A stretch of DNA of 64,000 nt from Candidatus Poribacteria bacterium (GTDB lineage Bacteria > Poribacteria > WGA-4E > WGA-3G). Position numbers and translations under genes: made by a program. Position 1 is the stretch's first letter, and every line of letters starts with the position of its first letter. Below the pieces are notes generated by a model. It searched no databases, had not been told where the DNA came from, and worked only from the letters and a program-made list of their open reading frames with translations. Positions 44,756 to 54,695 of this stretch are shown here, in pieces. The stretch is from positions 124,001 to 188,000 of the forward strand of contig JAAXGN010000016.1 of assembly GCA_012267415.1 (NCBI GenBank), given 5' to 3'.

Positions 44756-44868
44756 CCCAGGTCGGTAGGTGCGATATCCTTATCGCACCAGATTTGCCCA
44801 ATACGGCGCATTAGAAGGTTTTCGCGTAGGATCCGGTGCGATACGGATATCGCACCTACCGACCTGGG
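44756..44868. repeat. Family-1 paired-hairpin element, copy A
   Basis: Two 34-base arms (44756-44789 and 44835-44868) are inverted with one mismatch; the outer 24 bases are identical (CCCAGGTCGGTAGGTGCGAT...). Each arm also folds alone: GGTGCGATA-TCCT-TATCGCACC. The 45-base centre is unique. It lies between glyA and folC. Confidence 0.9.
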
Positions 44869-44938
44869 ATGAATAGATTTTTACCCAATTTAATTCTTAA
44901 TCTTCATACGAGTGTTGTAAACACAACAGTATAAGAAA

Positions 44939-46318
44939 TTGGACTATAAAGAGGCACTTGCCTACATTGATAAATTCATAGACTATGAGAGAAGTCCAGA
45001 CTTTGCAAGACAGGCTAGGTTCTATAACCTGAATCGTATCTCACTGCTGTTAGATCTGCTTGGGAATCCACATGACAAACTAAGGATCGTACACGTTGCG
45101 GGAAGTAAAGGGAAGGGTTCTACGGCAGCACTCATCGCTTCGGTTTTAACACATGCCGGTTTTAGGACCGGTTTATTTACGTCACCACATCTCATAACAC
45201 CGCGTGAACGTTGTCGAATTGATGATGAGCTTATATCGGAAACAGACGTTGCCTGTTATATTGAAAAGTTAAGACCTGCTATTGAGACAGTCTCAAGCAG
45301 CGAATTCGGGCGTGTTTCATTTTTTGAAATATACACGGCACTTGCGTTTACCTATTTTGCTGACAAAGCAACCGATTTTGCCGTGATTGAAGTTGGTTTA
45401 GGAGGACGACTCGACGCAACAAACGTTGTCATGCCCGTAACGACTGTTTTCACAACAATAGGCTTAGAACATACAAACATATTGGGAGAAACTTATACTG
45501 AGATCGCTCGTGAAAAAGCAGAAATCATCAAAGATAATTGTCCAATCGCATTAGCACCCCAACATCCTGAGGCACAAGCAGTGATTGAAAGCGTTGCAGA
45601 CGCACGTAATGCTTTAATAGTTCAAGTAAAAGATTTTGAAAAACGAGACACTGAACAGTCAGTTTCTACGCTCGTTAGAAATTCAGAAGGTATTCCAATA
45701 GGACAACGATTTAACGTAAAGACACATACTGAACATTATGACCAACTTACCTTGCCACTACTTGGACAGCATCAACATGGGAATGCAATGACCGCTATCG
45801 CAGCAATCGAATGTCTAAAACAGGAAGGATTTATAATATCAAAAGAGAGCGTTTATGCGGGTTTCAAGAACGTTCAGTGGGACGGAAGAATCCAATGTGT
45901 AATGTCCTCACCAACGGTTGTTCTTGATGGTGCACACTCACCTATTTCTTTTAGTGCGTTACGTCGTGCAATTTGTGAAAGTTATCGTTACACGCAAGCG
46001 ACTTTTATCGTTAGTATCATGAAAGATAAGGATTTAGTTGAAATTGGCAATATCATATCACAAATTGCTGATTCTATAATAATCACTCAAGTTACCGGAA
46101 ACCCGCGTGTAATACCTGCTGAAATAATTAAGAACGCATGGTCAGGTATATGTAACAAGATCACAACATATCCAACCCCTGAAGAAGCAATTTCAACTGC
46201 TTTGTCCCGCGCGAATCCAACTGACTTAATTTGCGTAACGGGTTCACTCTACCTCGTGGGAGAAGCACTGGACTTTTTCATCAGAAATCACAATTTAAAC
46301 ATGGAAGGAAACATGTAA
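44939..46318 (+). CDS. folC: Bifunctional folylpolyglutamate synthase/dihydrofolate synthase
   Basis: FolC adds glutamate to dihydropteroate and folates using ATP. The P-loop [17 protein letters not shown] is followed by [36 protein letters not shown], and the Mur-ligase-like C-terminal domain with VLDGAHSP. The start is a [23 protein letters not shown] is the family's normal beginning, and no upstream ATG fits. The ribosome site is weak. hppA starts 13 bases after the stop, so the two are likely cotranscribed. Confidence 0.95.
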   Translation: MDYKEALAYIDKFIDYERSPDFARQARFYNLNRISLLLDLLGNPHDKLRIVHVAGSKGKGSTAALIASVLTHAGFRTGLFTSPHLITPRERCRIDDELISETDVACYIEKLRPAIETVSSSEFGRVSFFEIYTALAFTYFADKATDFAVIEVGLGGRLDATNVVMPVTTVFTTIGLEHTNILGETYTEIAREKAEIIKDNCPIALAPQHPEAQAVIESVADARNALIVQVKDFEKRDTEQSVSTLVRNSEGIPIGQRFNVKTHTEHYDQLTLPLLGQHQHGNAMTAIAAIECLKQEGFIISKESVYAGFKNVQWDGRIQCVMSSPTVVLDGAHSPISFSALRRAICESYRYTQATFIVSIMKDKDLVEIGNIISQIADSIIITQVTGNPRVIPAEIIKNAWSGICNKITTYPTPEEAISTALSRANPTDLICVTGSLYLVGEALDFFIRNHNLNMEGNM

Positions 46319-46331
46319 AGAGAGGTTATTA

Positions 46332-48737
46332 ATGCATGAAATCAACTGCAAAAAACGGTGGTTAAATTGGAGGGTTCTCTTAGTTACCTTCACTATTTTA
46401 CCCATCCTAAGTTTAGCCACCGAAGCTTTTGCTCAAACAGACACTCATCCTGCCATACCTTCTGTGTGGTGGATTGCCCCAGTCGGTGCAATTATTGCTT
46501 TAGTTTTTGCATTCCATTTCTATCGTTCCGTGATGAAACAGGACGAAGGAAATGAGACGATGCGTGACATTGCACAATCAGTCAGAGATGGTGCAATGGC
46601 GTATATCAGGCAACAGTATAAAGTTGTCGGTATCGTTTTTGCCGTTCTCTGTCTAATCTTTATTTTCATGGCTTTTGTTCTTGATGCCCAAAACAGAGTC
46701 GTCCCATTCGCCTTTCTCACCGGTGGTTTCTTCTCAGGTCTATGCGGTTTCTTAGGAATGAAAACAGCTACGAATGCTTCCGCACGAACGACAAGTGCGG
46801 CGATGAACGGTCTCAACGCGGGTTTAAAGGTTTCATTCCGTGCTGGAGCGGTTATGGGTTTGATAGTTGTTGGGTTCGCACTACTTGATATTACAGGTTG
46901 GTTCCTTATTCTCTATTATCTTTTCCCGAAGATACTCCCTGGTTTTTTAGATGTGATGAATCCGCTCCCACAAATTACGGTGATTATGTTAAGTTTCGGT
47001 ATGGGAGCATCAACGCAAGCACTTTTCGCTCGTGTGGGTGGTGGTATCTATACAAAGGCAGCAGATGTTGGTGCTGACCTTGTTGGTAAGGTTGAAGCAG
47101 GAATACCGGAGGACGACCCCCGCAATCCAGCTGTCATTGCCGATAATGTTGGGGATAATGTCGGTGATGTCGCTGGCATGGGTGCTGATCTATACGAGTC
47201 TTATGCCGGTTCAATCCTCGCGACAGCTGCCCTCGGTGTTGCTGCATCTGTCGCCTTACCAGATACAGTCCTTACAGCCTTAGGGTTTACATCTATTGAA
47301 CTCCAATTAAGATATCTATCAGCGCCGATGATAATCGCTGGTATCGGTGTGATACTGTCTATTCTGGGTATCTATCTGGTGCGCACTAAAGAGGGTGCGA
47401 CGATGAAGCAGTTGATGGGTTCTCTGAATCTCGGTATCAACGGCAGTGCTTTCGGCATAGCGATATTATCACTTCCTGTCCTACTTGTCCTTGATCTCCC
47501 TAACAAGTGGCAGGTATGGATAGCAATCGTAACAGGTTTGATAGCCGGTTTGATAATCGGTAAAGTCACAGAAGTATTTACCTCTCACGACTATAAACCT
47601 ACGCGTGCAATAGCAAAGCAGGCAGGTACGGGACCTGCGACAGTCATCATAGAGGGTATTGCTGTCGGTATGGAATCCACTGCAATTCCTGTTGTCACGA
47701 TTATCGGTGCAGTCGCGATCAGTTACTACATACCGGGAAATGCTTTTGAGGAGTTTCAAGCTTTGATGGGTCTTTACGGTGTAGGTATTGCTGCTGTCGG
47801 CATGCTCGCGACACTTGGAATTACACTTGCTACAGATGCCTACGGTCCCATCGCAGACAACGCTGGTGGAAACGCTGAGATGGCTAACCTTGATGAAAGT
47901 GTCAGAGGACGGACAGATCAGTTAGATGCACTCGGCAATACAACTGCTGCAACAGGGAAAGGATTTGCCATCGGTTCAGCAGCTTTGACAGCACTTGCGC
48001 TCTTGGCAGCCTACCTTGAAGAAATTAGATACGGATTAATTCACTTAGCAGGTAAGGAAGAGTTGGTAATTGAAGGTGAAGGGACAGTCGAAACACTGAA
48101 GGTCACGGTTAGTCAATTCATGGATTATTACAACGTCACACTGATGAATCCGCAAGTATTGATAGGTCTGTTCATCGGTTCTGTCATGGCATTCTACTTC
48201 TGTGCATTGACAATGAAAGCTGTGGGACGCGCGGCAGGTGCTATGGTTGAAGAGGTCAGACGTCAATTTAGAGAAAAACCGGGTATTATGAAAGGTGAAG
48301 AAAAACCCGATTACGCGCGATGTGTTGCTATTTCCACTGCTGGCGCACAACGTGAGATGATTTTTCCATCACTTATCGCTATTGTGGTGCCTGTGGCAGT
48401 TGGACTGTTATTCAACGTCGCAGGTGTACTCGGTCTCCTTGCAGGCGGATTGGCAACAGGTTTCGTGTTAGCCATCATGATGGCAAACGCTGGTGGTGCT
48501 TGGGACAACGCTAAGAAGTTTATCGAAGAAGGAAGCCACAAAGAGGAATACGGTGAAAAAGGGTCTGAACAGCACAAAGCAACCGTCGTCGGAGATACGG
48601 TGGGTGATCCTTTCAAAGACACCTCCGGCCCTTCGCTGAATATCCTCATTAAGCTGATGTCTATGGTATCTGTCGTCTTTGCAGGTCTTATCGCAAAATA
48701 CGGTGATGTTTTTAGCAGTTGGCTTGGGATGCAGTAA
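46332..48737 (+). CDS. hppA: Membrane-bound, K+-dependent-type ion-translocating pyrophosphatase
   Basis: The enzyme pumps H+ or Na+ out of the cytoplasm while splitting pyrophosphate. Its 801 residues include many membrane helices and the catalytic loops [52 protein letters not shown] and [15 protein letters not shown]. The sequence [20 protein letters not shown] carries Ala where K+-independent pumps have Lys, so this is the K+-dependent class, which includes Na+ pumps. A signal-peptide-like segment ([17 protein letters not shown]) precedes the first conserved helix. Pyrophosphate from folC-linked and other syntheses could feed it; that link is speculative. Confidence 0.97.
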   Translation: MHEINCKKRWLNWRVLLVTFTILPILSLATEAFAQTDTHPAIPSVWWIAPVGAIIALVFAFHFYRSVMKQDEGNETMRDIAQSVRDGAMAYIRQQYKVVGIVFAVLCLIFIFMAFVLDAQNRVVPFAFLTGGFFSGLCGFLGMKTATNASARTTSAAMNGLNAGLKVSFRAGAVMGLIVVGFALLDITGWFLILYYLFPKILPGFLDVMNPLPQITVIMLSFGMGASTQALFARVGGGIYTKAADVGADLVGKVEAGIPEDDPRNPAVIADNVGDNVGDVAGMGADLYESYAGSILATAALGVAASVALPDTVLTALGFTSIELQLRYLSAPMIIAGIGVILSILGIYLVRTKEGATMKQLMGSLNLGINGSAFGIAILSLPVLLVLDLPNKWQVWIAIVTGLIAGLIIGKVTEVFTSHDYKPTRAIAKQAGTGPATVIIEGIAVGMESTAIPVVTIIGAVAISYYIPGNAFEEFQALMGLYGVGIAAVGMLATLGITLATDAYGPIADNAGGNAEMANLDESVRGRTDQLDALGNTTAATGKGFAIGSAALTALALLAAYLEEIRYGLIHLAGKEELVIEGEGTVETLKVTVSQFMDYYNVTLMNPQVLIGLFIGSVMAFYFCALTMKAVGRAAGAMVEEVRRQFREKPGIMKGEEKPDYARCVAISTAGAQREMIFPSLIAIVVPVAVGLLFNVAGVLGLLAGGLATGFVLAIMMANAGGAWDNAKKFIEEGSHKEEYGEKGSEQHKATVVGDTVGDPFKDTSGPSLNILIKLMSMVSVVFAGLIAKYGDVFSSWLGMQ

Positions 48738-48774
48738 GCATCAATTTAAGGAAAATACGAAACCAATAATACCC

Positions 48775-48859
48775 CAGGCCGGTAGGTGCGATTTCCTAAT
48801 CGCACCGGATCTATACAATACAGTTTATCAGAAGGTCTGCGCGTAGGCCCGGTCTGGAA
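48775..48859. repeat. Family-1 element, copy B (right arm degraded)
   Basis: The left arm (48775-48810) is complete; the right is reduced to CCCGGTCTGG. Its hairpin is GGTGCGATT-TCCT-AATCGCACC: compared with copies A and C the A-T pair next to the loop is T-A, a compensatory change. It lies 38 bases after hppA. Confidence 0.8.
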
Positions 48860-48879
48860 ACATTTAGAGAGGTAATCAG

Positions 48880-49392
48880 ATGAAACCCATACAGACAATT
48901 GTATTCTGTTTCGCTTCACTTTTTCTACTCACAGTGGGGTGTCAACAAGTTCAGAATTCGATGAAAGCAGACCCCGATAATACGACTGTATCCATTTCCG
49001 CAGATGATGTTGATCCTGTTGACATACCTCTTACGGGGACGGTTGTCATTGGTGAAGCAGACGATAGTTTTGGAAACGATGATTTCGCTTTAAATTCTGC
49101 CATGATAGTCGAGGATACATTACAAATTAGTGTATCCTATAGTGGAGGATGTGAGGCTCACAAATTCACCTTGATTGTATCAGACCAGTTTCTTGAATCA
49201 TTTCCTGTCCAACTCAATGTTTCACTTGCACATAATGCGATGGGTGATACGTGTGAAGCCTATCCAACCGAAAACTATAACTTTGATCTCACACCGATCA
49301 AAACCATGTATCAGAATGCCTACAGACAGGATACGGGGACGATTGTATTGAACCTTAAAGACTCTCCCCAAGAACTTCAGTATACTTTCTAA
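48880..49392 (+). CDS. Small lipoprotein, conserved hypothetical
   Basis: The signal ends in the lipobox LTVGC, then 150 residues with a beta-rich pattern and the motif SVSYSGGCEAHKFTLIVSD, seen in hypothetical lipoproteins of outer-membrane bacteria. Two further cysteines (one in GGCEAH and one in DTCEAY) could form a disulfide. The end GTIVLNLKDSPQELQYTF looks complete. Function unknown. GAGAGG precedes the ATG. Confidence 0.8.
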   Translation: MKPIQTIVFCFASLFLLTVGCQQVQNSMKADPDNTTVSISADDVDPVDIPLTGTVVIGEADDSFGNDDFALNSAMIVEDTLQISVSYSGGCEAHKFTLIVSDQFLESFPVQLNVSLAHNAMGDTCEAYPTENYNFDLTPIKTMYQNAYRQDTGTIVLNLKDSPQELQYTF

Positions 49393-49445
49393 GTATCTCC
49401 ATGCTACGGCAGATGTTCCATTGATACGCACCACTGAGGAGTATC

Positions 49446-50903
49446 ATGCAGAACCAACGTCCAAATCTACTTTATCTACACTCTGATCAACACAATCCTT
49501 ATGTCACTGGATGCTATGGCGATGCGTTAGTTCAGACACCAAATCTTGACAAATTGGCTGCAGAAGGGATTGTGTTTGAAAATGTTTATTGTCCCTCACC
49601 CATCTGTGTTCCTTCTCGCATGTCAATGCTAAGTGGTAGGTATCCCTACGAAAACAACGTGTGGACAAACAGCCATATTCTTGATTCTGCAATACCGACT
49701 TTTGCACATGCAATGGGTGCTGCTGGATATAATCCTGTTCTGATTGGACGCATGCATGCTGTGGGACCAGACCAACTGCACGGATATACTGAACGTCTCG
49801 TAGGTGACCACGGACCGAATCATCCCGGTGGTAGAGGTGTTGACCACGGTGAACTGTCTGGAACAGCAGGTCCTGCCAGAGTAAGTCTTGAAAAGTCTGG
49901 TTCGGGACAGAGTGCATATCAGGTTCATGATGAGGATGTTACTGCTGCGACCGTAGATTACCTTAACCGACTCGGTGTGCGAAAAAGAGCAGGACTTCTC
50001 AATGCACCCTTTTCTATTTCAGTGGGATTCATGCTTCCCCACCAACCTTTCGTTGCTCGTAAAGAGGATTATGAAATTTACGAAGGACGTATGTCTATGC
50101 CAAAGAATCCTGAACCTTATTCTGACAAATTACACCCTTATTTTCGTTGGTGGCGAGAGAAATGCGGTATTAAGGAAGTAACAGAGGATGAAATACTTCG
50201 GGCACGCACAGCATATTGGGCATTGGTAACACGGATGGACATAATGATTGGTGAGATTCTGACTGCACTTCATCAAAACGGATTAGATCAGAATACCGTC
50301 ATTCTGTATAGTTCTGACCACGGTGAACAGCTCGGTGAACACGGCCTCTGGTGGAAGCAGACTTTTTATGAGCATTCTGTAAAAGTTCCTGCTATTCTAT
50401 CATGGCGTGGCAACTTACCCGAAGATGTTAAATGTGACCGTATTATCAGTGCTCTTGACCTAAATGCAACGATGCTTGATGCACTTGATGCACCCCGTTT
50501 ACCAAATTCCCGTGGCAGAAGCGTTCTTCCTCTGTTTCGCAACGAGAAAATTGATTGGGAAGATGTTGCTTTCTCAGAATACTGCACAGATGATGGATGT
50601 TATCATCGGATGATTCGTCGTGACGAATGGAAGTTGAACTACTATCATGGACAGCCTTCGCAACTATTTAACCTTAAGGAAGACCCAAACGAGTTAAATG
50701 ACCGTACGAATGATCCCAGGTGCCAAGATATCTTGATGGAATTGACTGATAGCATTTTGGATGGATGGGATCCTGAAGCGGTTAAAAAACAGATGGCAGC
50801 GAAACGGGAAGATACAAAAATACTCGGTAGATGGGGCAGGAACACAAAGCCTATAGATCAGTATCGTTGGAATTTATTGCCTGAAATGGATTACTTAGAC
50901 TGA
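49446..50903 (+). CDS. Sulfatase (formylglycine-dependent, type I)
   Basis: The 485-residue enzyme has the sulfatase signature ICVPSRMSMLSGRYP, in which Cys54 of C-x-P-S-R would be converted to formylglycine, the metal site near the start (LYLHSDQH), and the late metal-site block SSDHGEQLGEHGLWWK. It hydrolyses sulfate esters, often of polysaccharides. No signal peptide is seen, so it may act in the cytoplasm or a signal is missed. The C-terminal NYYHGQPSQLFNLKEDPNE is typical. Neighbours (PhyH, amidase, SMP-30, Gfo/Idh) suggest degradation of sulfated or modified organic matter. Confidence 0.95.
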   Translation: MQNQRPNLLYLHSDQHNPYVTGCYGDALVQTPNLDKLAAEGIVFENVYCPSPICVPSRMSMLSGRYPYENNVWTNSHILDSAIPTFAHAMGAAGYNPVLIGRMHAVGPDQLHGYTERLVGDHGPNHPGGRGVDHGELSGTAGPARVSLEKSGSGQSAYQVHDEDVTAATVDYLNRLGVRKRAGLLNAPFSISVGFMLPHQPFVARKEDYEIYEGRMSMPKNPEPYSDKLHPYFRWWREKCGIKEVTEDEILRARTAYWALVTRMDIMIGEILTALHQNGLDQNTVILYSSDHGEQLGEHGLWWKQTFYEHSVKVPAILSWRGNLPEDVKCDRIISALDLNATMLDALDAPRLPNSRGRSVLPLFRNEKIDWEDVAFSEYCTDDGCYHRMIRRDEWKLNYYHGQPSQLFNLKEDPNELNDRTNDPRCQDILMELTDSILDGWDPEAVKKQMAAKREDTKILGRWGRNTKPIDQYRWNLLPEMDYLD

Positions 50904-50933
50904 GACTACCATAAGTGTCAATTTAGTGATATT

Positions 50934-51075
50934 CCCAGGCCGGTAGGTGCGATATCCTTATCGCACCGGAACTTAAGCGAGGACGTTGGAAGCACCAGAT
51001 GATGGAAAACCTATTTCATTTAGGGTTTCCGCTTAGGATCCGGTGCGATAAGGATATCGCACCTACCGGCCTGGG
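50934..51075. repeat. Family-1 paired-hairpin element, copy C (most intact)
   Basis: Arms of 36 bases at 50934-50969 and 51040-51075 are perfect inverted copies, around a unique 70-base centre. Each arm contains the hairpin GGTGCGATA-TCCT-TATCGCACC. It begins 31 bases after the sulfatase stop. Confidence 0.92.
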
Positions 51076-51137
51076 TAGTATTGATTGTGTATAAATGATT
51101 CCATAATCCACCATAAGATACTAGGAGATATAGATCA

Positions 51138-51995
51138 ATGGAAAGCAGTCTAATCTTGAAGGGTGAACCCTTCAGTGAAGAAAAAACGAAACAAATTGCA
51201 CAACAGTTCTTTAAGGACGGATTCGTACATATACCAGGTGTATTGACACAAGATGAGGTAGCAGCACTCAGAGAGAAGTCAGACGAGCTTTTCGCCGATC
51301 CAGAACTCGCTAAAAAGACGAATCCTAATCTTGCTGATGTGCGCTATATTCAGATGGGAACACACGCTGACACTGGTGAATCATTACCATTTATTTTACG
51401 CAATACTATAGAATTGGATCCCATTTTTCGTGATATGCTGCTACGTGAACCGATACTAAGCTTGGCTGAAGCGATAGTTGGTCAGAACTGCAAGTTCTGT
51501 GGACAAAATGTGCTTCGCAACCTGCCGGGACTTTCAATCAGCAATTGGCATGTTGATGGCTCCGTTCACTTTCCCGTTTCGGATGAGATGCCACGTCATG
51601 ATCCGCGTCTAAGAATGCCAGTGATGTGGTTCACTGTTCAAATGGCATTGAACGATATAGATTCAATAGAAGAGGGACCAACACAATATGTCCGTGGAAG
51701 CCACTACTCTGGCAGAGGACCGAACGAACAAGATAATCCAGAATTCGAAGGTAATAGGCCGGTTTCTATATTCTGTAAAGCTGGCGACATCTATCTACAA
51801 GACCCGCAGTGTTGGCATCGTGGGGCACCGAATGTCTCTAACAAGACGCGCCATATCTTGCAGTCACAGTATGCGGCATATTGGGCATACTGGCGATTTA
51901 GTTTATGTAATGGTGTTCCCGTGCCTGAGGATGCCCTTTCTGAGGCAAGTGATCGGTTACTAAACCTCTTAGGTCGCAGCAGACCACATGCATAA
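51138..51995 (+). CDS. Phytanoyl-CoA dioxygenase (PhyH)-family Fe(II)/2-oxoglutarate oxygenase
   Basis: The double-stranded beta-helix fold's iron triad is visible as HVDG (His-x-Asp) in ISNWHVDGSVHFP and a distal histidine in CWHRGAPNVSNKTRH, which also supplies the 2-oxoglutarate-binding Arg. The 285-residue protein would hydroxylate an unknown substrate. Large PhyH families are typical of Poribacteria and planctomycetes. AGGAGA precedes the ATG. The amidase ATG is 10 bases after the stop, indicating an operon. Confidence 0.93.
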   Translation: MESSLILKGEPFSEEKTKQIAQQFFKDGFVHIPGVLTQDEVAALREKSDELFADPELAKKTNPNLADVRYIQMGTHADTGESLPFILRNTIELDPIFRDMLLREPILSLAEAIVGQNCKFCGQNVLRNLPGLSISNWHVDGSVHFPVSDEMPRHDPRLRMPVMWFTVQMALNDIDSIEEGPTQYVRGSHYSGRGPNEQDNPEFEGNRPVSIFCKAGDIYLQDPQCWHRGAPNVSNKTRHILQSQYAAYWAYWRFSLCNGVPVPEDALSEASDRLLNLLGRSRPHA

Positions 51996-52005
51996 GGAAG
52001 TTAAT

Positions 52006-53406
52006 ATGTCAGATACATCACTACACTATAAGTCCATCACCGAATTATCTAAGTTAATATCTTCAAAAGAACTCTCACCTGTTGAACTCACGGCGGCAAT
52101 GTTGCAGCGGATTGATCAACATGATGGTCATTTAAAGAGTTATGCAACAGTGATGATTGAGCATGCAAGAGATACAGCAAAGATAGCAGAACAGGAAATT
52201 ACATCAGGTAAATATCGTGGTCCGTTACACGGCATTCCGATAGCAGTCAAAGATCTCTGTTTCACTAAAGGTGTCAGAACAATGGGGGGTGCTAAAGTAC
52301 TGAAGGATCATATTCCGGACTACGACAGCACTATCGTGAAGAGATTGAAAGATGCAGGGGCAGTTTTACTTGGAAAACTAAACTTGACAGAAGGCGCAAT
52401 GGGTGGGTATCATCCTGAATTTGATATACCTATCAACCCTTGGAATCCTGAAAGATGGACAGGTTCATCCTCAAGTGGTTCCGGTGTCGCGACAGCTGCC
52501 GGTTTATGCTCTGGTTCTATCGGAAGTGATACAGGGGGGTCAATTCGGTTTCCATCCGCGGCATGTGGTATCGTAGGACTAAAACCTACTTGGGGTAGAG
52601 TCAGTAGATACGGAGTACTCCCACTTGCCGAATCAATGGATCATGTCGGACCTATGACACGAAGCGTAACAGATGCCGGTATTCTGTTAGAAGCAATAGC
52701 AGGCTATGACCCAAATGACCCGACATCTCTTCCACATCCGGTTCCAAACATGATAGGAGGTATTGACAAAGGTGTCAGAAACGTACGTATCGGCTTTGAT
52801 GAAGACTTTGTCACCAACGATGTTGACACTGAACTTGCTAAGGCAGTTTGTGATGGTGTAGAATTACTGGAAACATTAGGTGCAAATATCCTTCAAGTGC
52901 AAATTCCTGATATGGATGAATATGCGCTGTCATGGCCTACTATCTGTTCTGCTGAGTCAGTTGCAGCACATTCCGCTACGTACCCATCCCAACGGAATTC
53001 CTACGGACCTTGGTTCCAAGGATGGTTGGATATGGGATCACAGGTAACAGCTGCAGACTATATTGAAGCAAGCAAATTAAGAGCTGAATGCACAGGACAT
53101 CTCAAGAAGGTTTTCCAAGATATTGATGTGTTGGTATGTCCATCAATGTCTGCACCACCCCATGTCGTAACAGCAGAAATGCTATACGGACCAAAAGAGA
53201 CAAGACCAGCAAATTTTCAGCGATTTACGGCACCCTTTGATTACAATGGTGCACCGACGTTATCTGTACCATGTGGTATGAATAGTGAAGGTTTACCGTT
53301 GAGCATCCAGTTTGTAGGGAAACACTTGTCAGAACCGTTATTATGCCAAATTGGACATACATATCAACAGGCAACATCTTGGCATAATCTATATCCTAAT
53401 ATCTAA
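52006..53406 (+). CDS. Amidase signature-family hydrolase
   Basis: The Ser-cisSer-Lys triad region is visible: GIPIAVKDLC (Lys), GSSSSGSGVATAAG (cis-Ser) and GSDTGGSIRFPSAACG (nucleophile Ser). The 466-residue length and the GLKPTWGRVSRYGVLPLAESMDH block are typical of amidases and GatA. No gatB or gatC is nearby, so a catabolic amidase is more likely than the tRNA amidotransferase subunit. The start at 52006 follows AAGGAAG; an upstream ATG at 51988 overlaps phyH and lacks a ribosome site. Confidence 0.94.
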   Translation: MSDTSLHYKSITELSKLISSKELSPVELTAAMLQRIDQHDGHLKSYATVMIEHARDTAKIAEQEITSGKYRGPLHGIPIAVKDLCFTKGVRTMGGAKVLKDHIPDYDSTIVKRLKDAGAVLLGKLNLTEGAMGGYHPEFDIPINPWNPERWTGSSSSGSGVATAAGLCSGSIGSDTGGSIRFPSAACGIVGLKPTWGRVSRYGVLPLAESMDHVGPMTRSVTDAGILLEAIAGYDPNDPTSLPHPVPNMIGGIDKGVRNVRIGFDEDFVTNDVDTELAKAVCDGVELLETLGANILQVQIPDMDEYALSWPTICSAESVAAHSATYPSQRNSYGPWFQGWLDMGSQVTAADYIEASKLRAECTGHLKKVFQDIDVLVCPSMSAPPHVVTAEMLYGPKETRPANFQRFTAPFDYNGAPTLSVPCGMNSEGLPLSIQFVGKHLSEPLLCQIGHTYQQATSWHNLYPNI

Positions 53407-53420
53407 CTGTTCATACCTAC

Positions 53421-53560
53421 TGTTCTGTCCAATCAAAAAATAGGGTGCCCCGTTTGTAGTAGGGCAATTCATTGCCCATTTCTGCGGGGAGAACGGGCAA
53501 TGAATTGCCCTACTACAAACGAACGAATTCACATTTAAGTCAAAGGTAGACAGTCTACTA
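53421..53560. repeat. Family-2 repeat, copy 1
   Basis: A perfect 26-base inverted pair (53452-53477 and 53495-53520; core GTAGTAGGGCAATTCATTG) sits inside a ~140-base unit that recurs in the same direction at 54555-54692, including the flanks TGTTCTGTCC and CAGACAGTCTACT. Its end contains the stop codon of the SMP-30 gene. Confidence 0.88.
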
Positions 53561-54508
53561 CAATTGCAGCGGGAGATGATAACCGTCTATCGCAACACGA
53601 ATTCTAAAGAGACTCCCACCTGCTGTGATATAGAGAACCTTGCTTGATTCACCACGTCCGAAGGCTACATTCGTAGGTAATTCAGGCGTCTCAATATACG
53701 CTAATTCATTTCCATCTGTATCGTATACACTTATGCCATAGCGGGATTTGGAACGAACCGCAACATAAACATTACCTTCAACATCGACCTCAAAACCGTC
53801 GGGTCCATGTTCGGGTGCATAGTCTACAAGTGTTTCACGGTAGGTAGCCGTTCCATCAGGAGAGAGATCGTAAGCCAGTAGTGCCATGCGTCCAGTATAA
53901 GTAGGTAATTCATCTGGTATATTACGGAATGAACCGCTATCGTTGCTGCCAATATACAGTGTCTTTTGGTCAGGTGAGACAGCGATTCCGTTCGGTTTGC
54001 CGGAATCTGCAACGACGAGATGTACTGAACCATCTGTATCAATCCTATAGACACCCATCACCGGTTGTTCAATAGGTTCATGTCCAACATAGCGCGGATC
54101 AGTAAAGTAGATGCGTCCGTTTTCATCTATCGTCAGATCGTTCGGTGAATTGAAGGGTCTACCTTCATATAATCCTGCGATAATGTCGCTTTTACCCGTT
54201 TTCATATCAGTTCGTGTTATCCGTCTACCACCAAAATCGGCACCTTCTGCTATCACTAAACGACCTTGAGCATCAAACTTCATCCCGTTCGACATCCCGC
54301 TGGGTGATCGGAAGGTAGTTGTTTGACCTGTGTCAGGATCATATCTCATGATGTGTCCTGCTTGCATATCCGCTTCGTGTGTGAAGGTAATGTCGCTGAA
54401 ATAGACCGTTCCATCAGGCGCAACAGTAGGTCCCTCTGTAAAGTGTGCATCGCTGAATATCTCTTGAAGTTCTGAGTCTGAAGGTATAATTGTTTCTGAA
54501 TTCGGCAT
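53558..54508 (-). CDS. SMP-30/gluconolactonase-family protein
   Basis: The 316-residue six-bladed propeller shows FTEGPTVAPDGTVYFSDITF (metal-ligand Glu), GRRITRTDMKTGKSD, NSPNDLTIDENGRIYFTDP (Asn/Asp ligands), and APEHGPDGFEVDVEGNVYVAV, the pattern of Ca2+-dependent lactonases. It likely opens a sugar lactone. No signal peptide. The minus-strand Gfo/Idh gene upstream would make the lactone, but a copy of the family-2 repeat lies between the two genes. Confidence 0.93.
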   Translation of the reverse strand: MPNSETIIPSDSELQEIFSDAHFTEGPTVAPDGTVYFSDITFTHEADMQAGHIMRYDPDTGQTTTFRSPSGMSNGMKFDAQGRLVIAEGADFGGRRITRTDMKTGKSDIIAGLYEGRPFNSPNDLTIDENGRIYFTDPRYVGHEPIEQPVMGVYRIDTDGSVHLVVADSGKPNGIAVSPDQKTLYIGSNDSGSFRNIPDELPTYTGRMALLAYDLSPDGTATYRETLVDYAPEHGPDGFEVDVEGNVYVAVRSKSRYGISVYDTDGNELAYIETPELPTNVAFGRGESSKVLYITAGGSLFRIRVAIDGYHLPLQL

Positions 54509-54554
54509 ATTTACTCCTTGTTCTGCTATTGCAGGTTAATGTCGTGTAGACTAG

Positions 54555-54692
54555 TGTTCTGTCCAGTTTAAAACTGCTGTAACCCCGTTTGTAGTAGGGC
54601 AATTCATTGCCCGTTTTTGAAGAGAGAACGGGCAATGAATTGCCCTACTACGAACACGAATTCACATGTAATTCAAAGGCAGACAGTCTACT
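54555..54692. repeat. Family-2 repeat, copy 2
   Basis: Inverted arms at 54587-54612 and 54630-54655 (one mismatch) in a unit that matches 53421-53560 over its full length in direct orientation. It ends just before the stop codon of the Gfo/Idh gene, so the SMP-30 gene is bracketed by two direct copies. Confidence 0.88.
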
Positions 54693-54695
54693 GGA

